In this document: piece by piece, positions 50,021 to 58,629 of the stretch | Layout: the number at the start of each line of letters is the position of its first letter | Position numbering within the stretch: the first letter of the stretch is position 1 | DNA from: Pseudaminobacter sp040045035 | GTDB taxonomy: Bacteria > Pseudomonadota > Alphaproteobacteria > Rhizobiales > Rhizobiaceae | Length of the DNA: 64,000 nucleotides | Assembly: GCF_040045035.1 (NCBI RefSeq) | Contig: NZ_JBDZDS010000009.1 | Coordinates: 124,001-188,000, forward strand | Direction: 5' to 3' | The notes under the pieces: generated by a model | The model's input: the letters and a program-made list of their open reading frames with translations, nothing else | What the model was told of the DNA's origin: nothing | Databases searched by the model: none | Translations under genes and position numbers: made by a program

Positions 50021-51034
50021 TTGAAACTGCTGCGCAGACTTGCTGTTCCTTTGACGGTGCTGGCGTTTTCGGCCGCACTTGCCGGTTGCGTGTCGAGCGT
50101 GCTCGACGCTGACCGGGGAATCAAGCCCATCCCGGCAAAGCTCGTCAGCCAGATGACCGCCAGGCAGATGAAGCCGTCAGACCCGATCGTGGTTCGCGTC
50201 TTCAAGGAAGAAAGCGAGCTGGAAATCTGGAAGCGCGACCGCAGTGGACGCTACGCGCTCCTGAAAACCTATCCGATGTGCCGCTGGTCGGGGCAGCTCG
50301 GCCCCAAGAAACGCAGCGGCGACCGCCAGGCGCCCGAGGGCTTTTACCAGGTTTCGGCGAATATGCTGAATCCGCTTTCGCAATACTACCTGTCGTTCAA
50401 TCTGGGCTTCCCCAACCGGCTCGAGAGCGCGCTGGGCTACACTGGCGAGGCGCTGATGGTGCATGGCGCCTGCTCGTCGTCGGGGTGCTATGCGATGACC
50501 GACGACGGAGTGGCCGAGATCTATGCGATCGCGCGCGAAGCTCTGCGCGGCGGCCAGACTTCGTTCCAGGTGCAGGCGTTCCCGTTCAGGATGACGGCGC
50601 AGAACATGGTCCGGCATCGCAACGATCCGAACATGGCGTTCTGGAAGAACCTCAAGGAAGGCTACGACATCTTCGACGTCGCCCGCCGGCAGCCCAAGGT
50701 TTCGGCTTGCGCGCGGCGTTATGTGTTCGACGCCCAGTTCGAGGGTGGGGAGCCGAGCGACCCGCTCGCGGCCTGCCCGCCGATGACGATTGCCTCCGAT
50801 CCGGCACTGATCGCCAAGCGCGAGGCCGATGAGCGTGCCATCGAAGCGGCCTCGACCGGCGGAACCGCCATGTCCATGCACGCCTATGCCGATGGCGGCA
50901 TGCATCCGAGCTTCCGCGCTATGCTGCAACAGAGCGGCGCGAAGGAACTGGCGAAGAAGACTTCGCGCACGCGGGTGCCCGTCAGCCGTCCGGACGCGGT
51001 GTTGCCGGCCGATCAGGGCGCTCCCGGCAACTGA
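50021..51034 (+). CDS. L,D-transpeptidase (YafK-like) lipoprotein
   Basis: 337 residues. The signal peptide ends in a lipobox (ALAGC), so it is likely lipid-anchored in the envelope. The catalytic motif of the YkuD domain is HGACSSSGCYAM near residues 148-159 (His and Cys). Family members cross-link peptidoglycan or cleave Lpp-type bonds. The only fitting start is TTG at 50021; the mature protein agrees with it. The C-terminal 90 residues are low-complexity. It is followed after 120 bases by a second L,D-transpeptidase. Confidence 0.88.
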   Translation: MKLLRRLAVPLTVLAFSAALAGCVSSVLDADRGIKPIPAKLVSQMTARQMKPSDPIVVRVFKEESELEIWKRDRSGRYALLKTYPMCRWSGQLGPKKRSGDRQAPEGFYQVSANMLNPLSQYYLSFNLGFPNRLESALGYTGEALMVHGACSSSGCYAMTDDGVAEIYAIAREALRGGQTSFQVQAFPFRMTAQNMVRHRNDPNMAFWKNLKEGYDIFDVARRQPKVSACARRYVFDAQFEGGEPSDPLAACPPMTIASDPALIAKREADERAIEAASTGGTAMSMHAYADGGMHPSFRAMLQQSGAKELAKKTSRTRVPVSRPDAVLPADQGAPGN

Positions 51035-51154
51035 GGGCAGGCGCAAAGGTGTGCGGGTCGGCTTTCGGCCTCTGGACACACCGGCCAAGCCGCCTATCTT
51101 CGAAACAAATAGCTGTCGATTTTCAAGCATGTTCCATGTTCGAAGAGGCAGTTC

Positions 51155-51715
51155 ATGTTCAGTCGCCGTTCGTTCATGCTCGGGCTGGCCTTTGCAGCGC
51201 TGGCGCCCCAGGCTGCTTTTGCCAGGTATAAGAAGCACTTCGCCCCCAATCCCAAATATGCGCCGCATCTGGTCGGGTATTCCCGACGTTACGCACCGGG
51301 AACCGTCGTGGTCGATCCGCATGAGAGGTTTCTCTATCTTGTAGAGCAACCGGGGATCGCCCGCCGTTACGGGGTGGGCGTGGGCAAGGCCGGGCTCGAA
51401 TGGTCCGGCTATGCCGTGATCGGGCGCAAGGAGGAGTGGCCGCATTGGCGGCCGACCGACGATATGATCCGCCGCAATCCGCGCAAATACGCCAAATATT
51501 CAGAAGGCGTCGAGGGTGGGCCGCACAACCCGCTCGGTGCACGGGCGCTGTATCTCTACAGCGGCGGGCACGACACCTACTATCGCATCCATGGCACCAA
51601 CGAGCCCTGGACGATTGGCCACGCCGTCTCGAACGGCTGCATCCGCATGGTCAACGAGCATGTCGAGGATTTCTACGACCGCGTGCGGATCGGCACTCCG
51701 GTGATCGTGCTCTGA
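51155..51715 (+). CDS. L,D-transpeptidase, YkuD family, exported
   Basis: 186 residues with a twin-arginine-like signal (SRRSFMLGLAFAALAP). YkuD catalytic motif: HGTNEPWTIGHAVSNGCIRM near residues 146-165, containing the essential His, Ser, Cys and Arg. This short class is expanded in rhizobia and makes 3-3 peptidoglycan cross-links or attaches proteins to the wall. An AGGCAG sequence sits before ATG 51155. It lies after another L,D-transpeptidase of a different subfamily. Confidence 0.92.
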   Translation: MFSRRSFMLGLAFAALAPQAAFARYKKHFAPNPKYAPHLVGYSRRYAPGTVVVDPHERFLYLVEQPGIARRYGVGVGKAGLEWSGYAVIGRKEEWPHWRPTDDMIRRNPRKYAKYSEGVEGGPHNPLGARALYLYSGGHDTYYRIHGTNEPWTIGHAVSNGCIRMVNEHVEDFYDRVRIGTPVIVL

Positions 51716-51837
51716 TGGGCCCGGCTTCTTAAAGCGAAGCCAAGCCCATCTATCACAGCAGATTTTGGAGAGACTGAGCGAAAATTGTGCCCCCGGCTGG
51801 TCCCTCGATAGCCCGAGGGACCTTTGCACCTGCCGGA

Positions 51838-52287
51838 TTAACGGACGCAGAGGTGCGGCTGGCCATCAAAACCGATGAAAGTGCCGGTGCTGGGATTAAA
51901 CGTACGGTAGCGGGTCGCGCAATATTCGAGCCAACCGGCCGACCGGACTACCGGAACCGCGGCTGCAACTGCAGGCGCGTAAAGCGGAGCCGTTCCGACG
52001 TAGTTGGGGTTGGGGCCGTACACGTTGGTAGTAGCGTACATCGGCGCTGCCGCCGCGTAGCCGGGACCATAGAGCGGGGCCGCACCTGAATAGACCGGCG
52101 ATATCCCGTAGCTGCGCCCCCATCCCCAGTTGGGATAGGTGGCCGCACCCAACAGCAATGCGCCCGCAGCGACACCTCCAACAATCCACCACGCTGCTGC
52201 CGGGTTTGCATCGGCTGCCGGCATAGCGGCCAACGTGGTTGCGGCCACGGCCGTTGCGAGAACAGTAGTCCTGAGAAGCTGTTTCAT
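51838..52287 (-). CDS. BA14K family exported protein (copy 1)
   Basis: 149 residues with a signal peptide and a second hydrophobic stretch (WWIVGGVAAGALLLG) that may anchor it. The C-terminal BA14K motif is EYCATRYRTFNPSTGTFIGFDGQPHLC in spaced form: YC, RYR, TGTF, DG and a closing Cys. The middle is Ala/Pro/Tyr-rich. The Brucella BA14K protein is immunoreactive and has lectin-like properties; function elsewhere is unclear. It is one of three related genes in a row, all minus strand. Confidence 0.88.
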   Translation of the reverse strand: MKQLLRTTVLATAVAATTLAAMPAADANPAAAWWIVGGVAAGALLLGAATYPNWGWGRSYGISPVYSGAAPLYGPGYAAAAPMYATTNVYGPNPNYVGTAPLYAPAVAAAVPVVRSAGWLEYCATRYRTFNPSTGTFIGFDGQPHLCVR

Positions 52288-52524
52288 AACTGTCTCCTTC
52301 TTCCTTCTTCTCGCGAGTCCGCCTGGGGAGACGGACAAAGCTTTACAAGAACATAGGGCGCAGAACTGGCCGAGGAGACACTCGCTCGAAATTGTGAACT
52401 GCCTGCGATGTCGGTTCTGACAGCCCGGGACACCGAATGGTATGGGGGATGCGGTGCAGTGCGCTCTGCGCTTCAGGGGCACGGTTCTGTCTGCCGTTGG
52501 AGCGGGTGCCTATCGCGGCGCTGT

Positions 52525-52980
52525 TCAGCCGGCGCACAAATGCTTGCGGCCGTCATAGCCGGTGAAGGTCCCGGAACCCGGATCGAAACTGCGATAGCGG
52601 TTCTGGCAATAGGTGTACCATTGTGGCGACCACGGCTGCAGCCCCACCGCCGCCGCGTTGGTATGGACGGGCACGGGGCTGATGAAGCTAACGGAAGAGT
52701 AGGTGGTCGCGAATGCAAGTGGCGGCACATAGGTGAAGCCAGGCTCTTCGACGTCGGGCCCGATATAGGAGTAATCGGGGGAGACCACGGGGGTTTGATA
52801 GTAGCGGGAGCCTCCCGATAGATCGAACGCCACCCCACCGGTCTGGATGCCAACGACGCCCGCAAAGGGGGGGCCGCCGTCGCTGGTGACGGGTTCCTGG
52901 GCATACGCCGCCGGCAAGCAGCCCAGCGAGGTTGCGGTCACGGCGGCGAGAACGGCGGCGGTCCTGAAAAAACAGTTCAT
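52525..52980 (-). CDS. BA14K family exported protein (copy 2)
   Basis: 151 residues, signal peptide ending AAYAQE, no second membrane segment. The C-terminus has the BA14K pattern YCQNRYRSFDPGSGTFTGYDG and HLC. The middle is Pro/Tyr-rich with little conservation to copies 1 and 3. GGAGTTTGTC before the ATG is shared with copy 3, so the two probably arose by duplication. Role in the envelope is inferred from export and family. Confidence 0.88.
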   Translation of the reverse strand: MNCFFRTAAVLAAVTATSLGCLPAAYAQEPVTSDGGPPFAGVVGIQTGGVAFDLSGGSRYYQTPVVSPDYSYIGPDVEEPGFTYVPPLAFATTYSSVSFISPVPVHTNAAAVGLQPWSPQWYTYCQNRYRSFDPGSGTFTGYDGRKHLCAG

Positions 52981-53149
52981 GACAAACTCCTTCTCGCTAC
53001 CCCGCTTCCAGGAGGCGCGGGGTCATCATCAAGAGGGCAGATATGGGCTAAAACGGGCCGAGCATTTCGGGCTCGATTTTTCGCCCTCAGTCGAATTCTG
53101 AAATTGCTCCGGGATATCGGATCCCGGTCGTTGCCGCTTCACGGCTGCA

Positions 53150-53175
53150 AGCAGGCGGCTTATTGTCCGCCTGCT
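53150..53175. terminator. Hairpin downstream of BA14K copy 3
   Basis: AGCAGGCGG (53150-53158) pairs perfectly with CCGCCTGCT (53167-53175) around eight bases, 55 bases past the stop of the minus-strand gene. There is no T-run, so it is a weak terminator candidate. Confidence 0.4.
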
Positions 53176-53229
53176 GCAAACAGAACGGGCTTCAGCCGGC
53201 CACTGGACCGGCTGCCCCGACATCGCGGC

Positions 53230-53730
53230 TCAACCGCCGCAGAAATGCGCCACTCCATCATAGCCGATGAAGGTGCCGGTCGATGCATTGAAAGTGCGAT
53301 AGCGGGTCTGGCAGTAGGCCAGCCACTGCGCCGACCACGGCTGCGGTGCCACCAACGCTACCCCAACGCGGCCGGCATAGAGCGGGCTGATGAAGCTCTG
53401 GGAGGAGTAGTTAGTCACTCCAAAGGTCCCGCTGGCATAGTCGGGTGCCGTGATCCCATAGGTGCCTGCAGCAGCAGCTGGTGCGGTGATCCCGTAGGTC
53501 GTGGTGCCGACAACAGCGGCCGGTGCCGTGATCCCATAGGCGGCGGGGGGAGCCGCAGGAGCCAGTGCCGCCAAGGCGGCCGGACTGACCGCCAGAGAGC
53601 CGTTGGGGAGCGGATAGAGACTGTAGTTTGGGTAGATAGTGAAGTCCTGGGCATTTGCGGCCGGCAGGCAAGCCAGCGAGGTTGCGGTCATGGCTGCGGC
53701 GAGAACAGTAGTTTTGAGAAAATAATTCAT
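53230..53730 (-). CDS. BA14K family exported protein (copy 3, with YGITAP repeats)
   Basis: 166 residues, signal peptide ending AANAQD. The C-terminus has YCQTRYRTFNASTGTFIGYDG and HFC. The middle holds three copies of YGITAP separated by Ala/Gly/Thr-rich linkers, a feature absent from copies 1 and 2. The long open frame continues upstream to 53889 but ATG 53730 starts the signal peptide and has GGAG nearby. Function unknown beyond the family. Confidence 0.88.
   Translation of the reverse strand: MNYFLKTTVLAAAMTATSLACLPAANAQDFTIYPNYSLYPLPNGSLAVSPAALAALAPAAPPAAYGITAPAAVVGTTTYGITAPAAAAGTYGITAPDYASGTFGVTNYSSQSFISPLYAGRVGVALVAPQPWSAQWLAYCQTRYRTFNASTGTFIGYDGVAHFCGG
53444..53540. repeat. Three short direct repeats encoding YGITAP
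   Basis: A 19-base unit (GGTGCCGTGATCCCATAGG, copy two with two changes) occurs at 53444-53462, 53480-53498 and 53522-53540. It encodes the repeated YGITAP peptide in BA14K copy 3 on the minus strand. Copies may vary in number between strains through slippage or recombination. Confidence 0.8.
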
Positions 53731-54069
53731 GACAAACTCCATCTCGCAAGCCCGGTTCCAGGGGAATGGGCCAAGCGTCGAGAGGAGAGATAGGGCGGCG
53801 GACCCGAAGGCAAGCCTCGGGAACGCCGAGGTGATTTGATTTGATTTTGATTGAGGCGGAGCGCCGGTGGGCTTCTGCCGCACCTTCATGCCGCGCGACC
53901 CTCGCGAGTGGGCGAGAAGCGGTCCAAGTGATTGGATTTACAGCTGATATCTTCCGAAAATCGACGCCGATTTTCGGGCAGGCGCCGCTCTTGCGCCACG
54001 GCGAAACGAAAAGGCACTACGACGGGCAGCTCTGTTGTCCGCCCGCCGTAAATATCCGGTGACGGTGGC
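53731..54069. other. 339-base gap; contains the terminator of the first cold-shock gene
   Basis: No gene is seen between BA14K copy 3 and the 54070 cold-shock gene, both minus strand. At 54019-54049, ACGACGGGC pairs with GCCCGCCGT (one G-T pair) around 13 bases. On the minus strand this is followed by a T-rich stretch (complement of 54004-54013), giving a good terminator for the cold-shock gene. The part near 53731-53840 should carry the BA14K promoter. Confidence 0.6.
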
Positions 54070-54282
54070 TCAGCCTACCGTCAGATTGACTGCCTTGGGG
54101 CCCTTGCCGCGCTTGTCCGGCTCGGTCTCGAACGTGACTTTCTGTCCGTCCTCGAGGCCCGGAAGGCCGGAGGCCTGAACCGCCGAGATGTGGACGAAGA
54201 CGTCCTTTGCACCATCGTCCGGCGTAATAAAACCGAAGCCTTTAGCATGGTTGAAGAATTTGACAGTGCCGGTCTGCGGCAT
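54070..54282 (-). CDS. Cold-shock protein, CspA family (copy 1)
   Basis: 70 residues, a single cold-shock domain. RNA-binding motifs are KGFGFITPD (RNP1) and VFVHISAV (RNP2). It binds single-stranded RNA and melts structure; family members act at low temperature or in general growth. ATG 54282 has AAGGAG just upstream. It is 419 bases from a second, similar gene on the same strand. Confidence 0.95.
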   Translation of the reverse strand: MPQTGTVKFFNHAKGFGFITPDDGAKDVFVHISAVQASGLPGLEDGQKVTFETEPDKRGKGPKAVNLTVG

Positions 54283-54701
54283 GGGAAACTCCTTGTAATC
54301 CCCTCATAGTCCATATTTGGCGGGAACATCCGCGCCATTTCGGTCGCTTCTGGGGGAGAAGAAATAGTCATCGTGCCGGGACTTTGTGCGTCCTCTTTTT
54401 TCACGATTCCAGCCGGGAAAACCCAATAGCGCCTCCCGGGTCAGGCCATTCCAGTCTCCGGGCCCATAATGCCCGAAGAGCAAGTTTCTCCATATTTTAA
54501 CGAGAGGGGCAAGTAAAAGTTTTCTGTGGTGCTTTGGTCTTATGAAGAAGTTACCCGGCAAAGACCCTGTAACCACAAAACACGGCCCTTCCGGACGGTC
54601 TGTGCGCCGGAAGAAAGCAAAGAGGCGCAACCGTTACAGTTGCGCCATCTTCAGGTTTTCCAAACTGCCCTACCGGGAAGCCGCGTGGATGCGGTCTCGG
54701 C
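54283..54701. other. 419-base gap between two cold-shock genes; terminator of the second at 54612-54646
   Basis: GGCGCAAC (54624-54631) pairs with GTTGCGCC (54639-54646) around seven bases. On the minus strand it is followed by TCTTTGCTTTCTT, so it ends the 54702 gene. The rest (54283-54610) must hold the promoter and leader of copy 1. Cold-shock genes commonly have long structured leaders that sense temperature, but I cannot show one here. Confidence 0.6.
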
Positions 54702-54914
54702 TCAGGCGGCGCTGAGGTTGACCGCCTTGGGGCCCTTGCCCATCCGGTCGGGCTCGACGTCGAAGGTGACCTTCTGGCCATCGACGAGCGTGCGCATGCC
54801 CGAGGCCTCTACGGCCGAGATGTGCACGAACACGTCCTTGGCACCGCCGTCGGGCGTGATGAAGCCGAAGCCTTTGGTTGCATTGAAAAACTTTACGGTA
54901 CCGCTCTGGGACAC
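54702..54914 (-). CDS. Cold-shock protein, CspA family (copy 2, GTG start)
   Basis: 70 residues with KGFGFITPD and VFVHISAV. No ATG is in a sensible place; GTG at 54914 with AAGGAG eight bases upstream gives SQSGTVKFFN, matching copy 1 in length and start, so I chose it. The two proteins differ mostly in the loop after RNP2 and at the C-terminus. A terminator follows at 54612-54646. Confidence 0.93.
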   Translation of the reverse strand: MSQSGTVKFFNATKGFGFITPDGGAKDVFVHISAVEASGMRTLVDGQKVTFDVEPDRMGKGPKAVNLSAA

Positions 54915-55359
54915 TGGGAGAACTCCTTCACCCGTTTCGTTGGTTGTCCTTGTCGTCCGTCTGGCGCCGGAGACAAGGTTCGGTAGCTGCTTGGCGCTCA
55001 TGCATTGGCGCATGGTGAAACCCCCCACCATATGGCGGGGCTGTCAGAGATTCACGGTGTCGGGGAAAGGGCTCGTACAAAAACGTTCCAATCTCCGGGC
55101 CAGCAAATGCCCGAACGCTTATTCTATCGCATGAAAATGTGATAATTGCAAGATGATGACATCCATCGCGCAGAAGTTTACTTCCAAAGGATAATTGAAT
55201 CACTCTTTTGCGAAGCAATTCGCACAATCTTCTCCAGAAGGCGGCTGGCCACTGCCGGTATAGCCTGAGACCACCTGCAGGAAGAGGGGCTCGTGGGCGG
55301 CCAGCGGGCGGCGGCAAGGGCTGCCCGCTGAGCACACCAATCAGTAGGAAAGAGAAGGC
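54915..55359. other. 445-base gap upstream of cold-shock copy 2, no gene seen
   Basis: Both flanking genes are on the minus strand, so it contains the promoter and leader of cold-shock copy 2 and the end of the VOC gene. A hairpin with the core CCCCACCATATGGCGGGG lies at about 55023-55040, about 110 bases upstream of the start, and may be part of a structured leader. Nothing else is recognisable. Confidence 0.45.
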
Positions 55360-55779
55360 TCAGACCGGCGCGTTCATGGCCCAGTTGACGCCGAAAGGGT
55401 CGCGGAGAGAGCCCCAACGATCGCCCCAGAACATCACGTCGAGCGGCACGATCACCTCGCAGCCGGCATCTACCGCTCGCTTCCACCAGGCATCGATGTC
55501 GTCGCCCAGTATGAGCTGCATCGTGTAGCCCTGAGGGGGGATGCTCGGGTGACCATGTTCCGGAAACGGGTCGCCCAGCATCAAGGAGGTTCCGTTGATG
55601 TGGAGGTGGACATGCATGGTCCGGCCCTTGTCATCCGGCGGATAGGCGAACGCGGTCTCGGCGCCGAAGGCGCGTCCGTAGAATTCGGCCGCCTTGTGAG
55701 CGCCATCGACCTGCAGGTAAGCCACGAGGCCACTCAGAGCCTTCGGAGCCGGGTGGGGCTGGGCACTCGCGTCGGTCAT
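55360..55779 (-). CDS. VOC family protein, PhnB-like (glyoxalase/dioxygenase fold)
   Basis: 139 residues of the vicinal oxygen chelate fold, PhnB-like subgroup: LVAYLQVDGAHKAAEFYGRAFGAE at the start, MHVHLHINGTSLMLGD in the middle, and the ending DRWGSLRDPFGVNWAM. Members are often annotated as glyoxalase or bleomycin-resistance proteins, but the substrate is rarely known. It stands alone with no informative neighbours. Confidence 0.85.
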   Translation of the reverse strand: MTDASAQPHPAPKALSGLVAYLQVDGAHKAAEFYGRAFGAETAFAYPPDDKGRTMHVHLHINGTSLMLGDPFPEHGHPSIPPQGYTMQLILGDDIDAWWKRAVDAGCEVIVPLDVMFWGDRWGSLRDPFGVNWAMNAPV

Positions 55780-56101
55780 GTTGAACTCTCCTGTTTTCGA
55801 GTGGATCGCTGCCGGTATGACGAATGGGAATGCTTCGGTCCGACAATGAGCTCAAATTTTTTGGCGTAAGCCGTGAGAGGGAGTCGCAAGCTTGCGTCTG
55901 GGGGCAGAAAGCTTGGTCAGCGCGAGAGAGACCAGGGCTTTGGCCGCTTGGCTTGTCGACTTGATAATCCCGCTTTTTTTTCAAAGGGCGCGCTTTTCCC
56001 GATGTCCTTATTGTGACAGTTTTGTGAACGGTTTATGTCAGGCCGGAGGCCCGGAGTAGTCTGGAAGCATGGTTCCCGGCCCGATTCACTTGGGGGACGC
56101 T
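55780..56101. other. 322-base divergent gap before the OpgB-like gene
   Basis: It separates the VOC gene (minus) and the OpgB-like gene (plus), so both promoters should lie here. 55965-55985 contains a run of eight or more T followed by CAAAGG. The GGGGGACGCT before GTG 56102 is the likely ribosome site. No gene is recognised. Confidence 0.45.
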
Positions 56102-57643
56102 GTGATCAGAAGCAAGCGTATTGTTCTATTTCTCTTCCTGATGTCGTTTTTCTATCCGTTAAGGATGATTTTCGATTTTCACGGGCGGCAGAGAATTATC
56201 TATATTATTTCTGCGCTGTTCGCCGCTTTTGTTTTCAAATTTTATGACAAGAACGATGGGCGGAAGAAATCATTGTTCCTCTGGAGTTTAATTCCGGTCA
56301 TATTCATCTCTGTTTATGTTTTCGTCTACGCTATTTTTGGCGCTTTCGACTTCGGTGCGGTCGTCTACCATCTGCAGTCCGGCATGCACGGCGGGCACCC
56401 CGAAGTTCGCGGCGCCAAGATATTTTATGTCGCTCTCTCTCTCGTCGGATTCCTGCTGTCGCTGCTCTATCTCAAGCGTCAAGATCGACGCTTCCACTAT
56501 GTGGATATCAGCCTTGCCTTGGCCCTCATTGCCGCAAATCCCATATTCTGGACCGCAGCCGATTTTTATCTGAGCCCGCCTGACCCGACACTGACCAATT
56601 TCTATGCCGCTCCTCCGAAGCATTTGCCGGAAGGTGTGAAAAAGAAAAACATCATCATCATCTATGCGGAGAGCGAGGAGCGGACGTTTGCAGAGATCAG
56701 TCACGGCTCCGAGACATTTGCAGAAATGTTGGAAGTCGCGGCAACCGGCATCGATGTTCAGGGGATACGCCAGGTTACGAATACCGGCTGGACCATGGCC
56801 GGTTTCATATCCTCGCAATGTGGTGTGCCGCTTCAGCCGCGCGGCTTGTTCAGCGAGAACAACTTCTCTCACCAGGTCAACTTCTTCGGCGGCATTGAAT
56901 GCTTGAGTGATATTCTGGGTGCGAATGGGTATCACACCGAGTACATGAATGGCGGTGACGCCGCATTCGCTGGAATTGGGTCGTTCCTCGACGAGCATAA
57001 ATACAGCTTCCGAAGCGGGCTTGCCGACTACCGTGAAATTGCGGGCGACTACCTCAACACATGGGGGCTTTACGACGACACATTGTTCGAGCTGGCGGAG
57101 AAGCGCATAGACGTCCTGCAAAAGCAGGACAAACCTTTCGCCTTTTCCATGGCCACCATTGGAGGGCATGCAGCCACGGGCCATGCAACGCGGACTTGCC
57201 GCGAAAACCTCTTGCAAGGCGAGTTGAGCGAGATGCAATTCGCCATCAAATGCACCGGTTATCATATCAAGGCCTTCCTGGCCCATCTGAAGCAGAGGGG
57301 GCTGCTGGAAAACACCTTGGTCGCCATACAAAGCGATCATCTCATCATGGAAAACGAACACTCTCGCGAGCTGAACAGCAAGCGGCGCATGAACTATTTC
57401 AGCATTTCCGGCGATGGTATCGCACCTGCCGTCCTCAAGCGCGAGGCGGCCATGTTCGACGTATTCCCGACACTGCTGCAGGAACTGGGAATGGAACTGC
57501 CTGGTGGGCGCGCCGGGCTTGGCGTTTCCTTGTTCGCCAAGGAGCCAAATCTCGTGGAGACCTATGGAGTGGACAAGCTGGACGGAATGCTCCGGCGCGA
57601 CTGGATGCTGAGCCGCAAATTGTGGGGCGACCCGGAAACATAG
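56102..57643 (+). CDS. OpgB-like phosphoglycerol transferase (LTA-synthase/sulfatase superfamily)
   Basis: About 513 residues. Five N-terminal hydrophobic segments are followed by a periplasmic alkaline-phosphatase-fold domain. Catalytic residues of the LtaS/OpgB family are visible: Glu in IIIIYAESEERTF, nucleophile Thr in NTGWTMAGF, and Asp-His in QSDHLIM. OpgB moves phosphoglycerol from phosphatidylglycerol to periplasmic glucans; lipoteichoic-acid-like or other glycan targets are alternatives. GTG 56102 has GGGGGA upstream; an ATG at 56069 is also open. The first 300 bases are distinctly AT-rich, which suggests a different origin. Confidence 0.85.
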   Translation: MIRSKRIVLFLFLMSFFYPLRMIFDFHGRQRIIYIISALFAAFVFKFYDKNDGRKKSLFLWSLIPVIFISVYVFVYAIFGAFDFGAVVYHLQSGMHGGHPEVRGAKIFYVALSLVGFLLSLLYLKRQDRRFHYVDISLALALIAANPIFWTAADFYLSPPDPTLTNFYAAPPKHLPEGVKKKNIIIIYAESEERTFAEISHGSETFAEMLEVAATGIDVQGIRQVTNTGWTMAGFISSQCGVPLQPRGLFSENNFSHQVNFFGGIECLSDILGANGYHTEYMNGGDAAFAGIGSFLDEHKYSFRSGLADYREIAGDYLNTWGLYDDTLFELAEKRIDVLQKQDKPFAFSMATIGGHAATGHATRTCRENLLQGELSEMQFAIKCTGYHIKAFLAHLKQRGLLENTLVAIQSDHLIMENEHSRELNSKRRMNYFSISGDGIAPAVLKREAAMFDVFPTLLQELGMELPGGRAGLGVSLFAKEPNLVETYGVDKLDGMLRRDWMLSRKLWGDPET

Positions 57644-57797
57644 GGCAAGCTCGCGCATCGGAGCCGGGATACAATCGCTCGGGGTATTTTTCCGGAGCTT
57701 TGCAGTCCGGGCTGAACGAGGGAGAAAATCCGGCCGGCTGTCGGATAGGCCCCGGCCGGCACGTCCTTGTCGGGTAATCGATGAGAGGAGAACCGGA

Positions 57798-58151
57798 ATG
57801 AGCTATGTCGACGGCTTTGTAGTTGCGGTCCCCGGGAAGAATATCGAAGCCTACAAATCCCTGGCGCGGATGGCCGGCGAGATCTGGAAGGAATACGGCG
57901 CGCTCGCCTATGTGGAGTGCATAGGCGATGACGTGCCTTATGGGGAACTGACGTCGTTCCCGCGTGCTGTCCAAGCCAAGGAGGACGAGGTCGTCGTTTT
58001 CTCCTGGATCGTCTACGCCTCGCGGGCGGAGCGCGACGCTATCAACGCAAAGGTCATGGCCGACCCTCGGCTGAAGCATCAGATGAGCGACATGCCCTTC
58101 GACGGCAAGCGCATGATCTATGGCGGGTTCGAGAGCTTTTTGGAACTCTGA
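57798..58151 (+). CDS. DUF1428 family protein
   Basis: 117 residues that match DUF1428 throughout: MSYVDGFVVAVPGKN, YVECIGDDVPYGELTSFP, EDEVVVFSWIVY and the ending MIYGGFESFLEL. The fold is a ferredoxin-like dimeric barrel. Function unknown. GAGGAG precedes ATG 57798. The gene stands alone between OpgB-like and dodecin genes. Confidence 0.92.
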   Translation: MSYVDGFVVAVPGKNIEAYKSLARMAGEIWKEYGALAYVECIGDDVPYGELTSFPRAVQAKEDEVVVFSWIVYASRAERDAINAKVMADPRLKHQMSDMPFDGKRMIYGGFESFLEL

Positions 58152-58227
58152 TCCGGCGCCACACCTTCGCTCCGCCATCAGCTTCTAGGTGGAGCTGGTG
58201 CGGTTGCGGTCATTGGCCGGCACTGCG

Positions 58228-58431
58228 TCAATCTTCGAGGACGAAGGTGATCTTCAGGTTGACCCTGTATTGGGTGATCTTGCCGCCGCTGACCGACACC
58301 TGCTGCTCCTTCACCCAGGCACCGGCTATGTTCTTCAGCGTCTTGCTGGCGCGCTCAATTCCTACCTGGACGGCATGTTCGAAACTCTTGTCGGACGAGG
58401 CGCTGATTTCCGTGATCTTGGCGACAGACAT
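58228..58431 (-). CDS. Dodecin, flavin-storage protein
   Basis: 67 residues. Dodecin segments: AKITEISASSDKSFEHAVQVGIERASKTL and WVKEQQVSVSGGKITQYRVNLKITFVLED. Dodecins form hollow dodecamers that bind flavin (bacterial type) and buffer or protect it; the Trp at the binding site is present. GAGGAAAC lies before ATG 58431. It is 198 bases from the uvrB stop on the same strand. Confidence 0.93.
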   Translation of the reverse strand: MSVAKITEISASSDKSFEHAVQVGIERASKTLKNIAGAWVKEQQVSVSGGKITQYRVNLKITFVLED

Positions 58432-58629
58432 GGTTTCCTCCCTGTTGTCTGACTGGCGGCTGATGACGCCGATGTGTCTGCAAGGAAGTCTGAAAGTGCC
58501 GGCGACAGGCCGCGCAGGAGGAAGCTAGGGCATCCGTGCCCGTTGTCATGGGGGCACGGCGGCTTTGTCTTGGGGTATTGTTGAGCTACTGGCGAGCAGG
58601 CTTGCCGAGGAGCCGGCCTGCCCGCGAAA

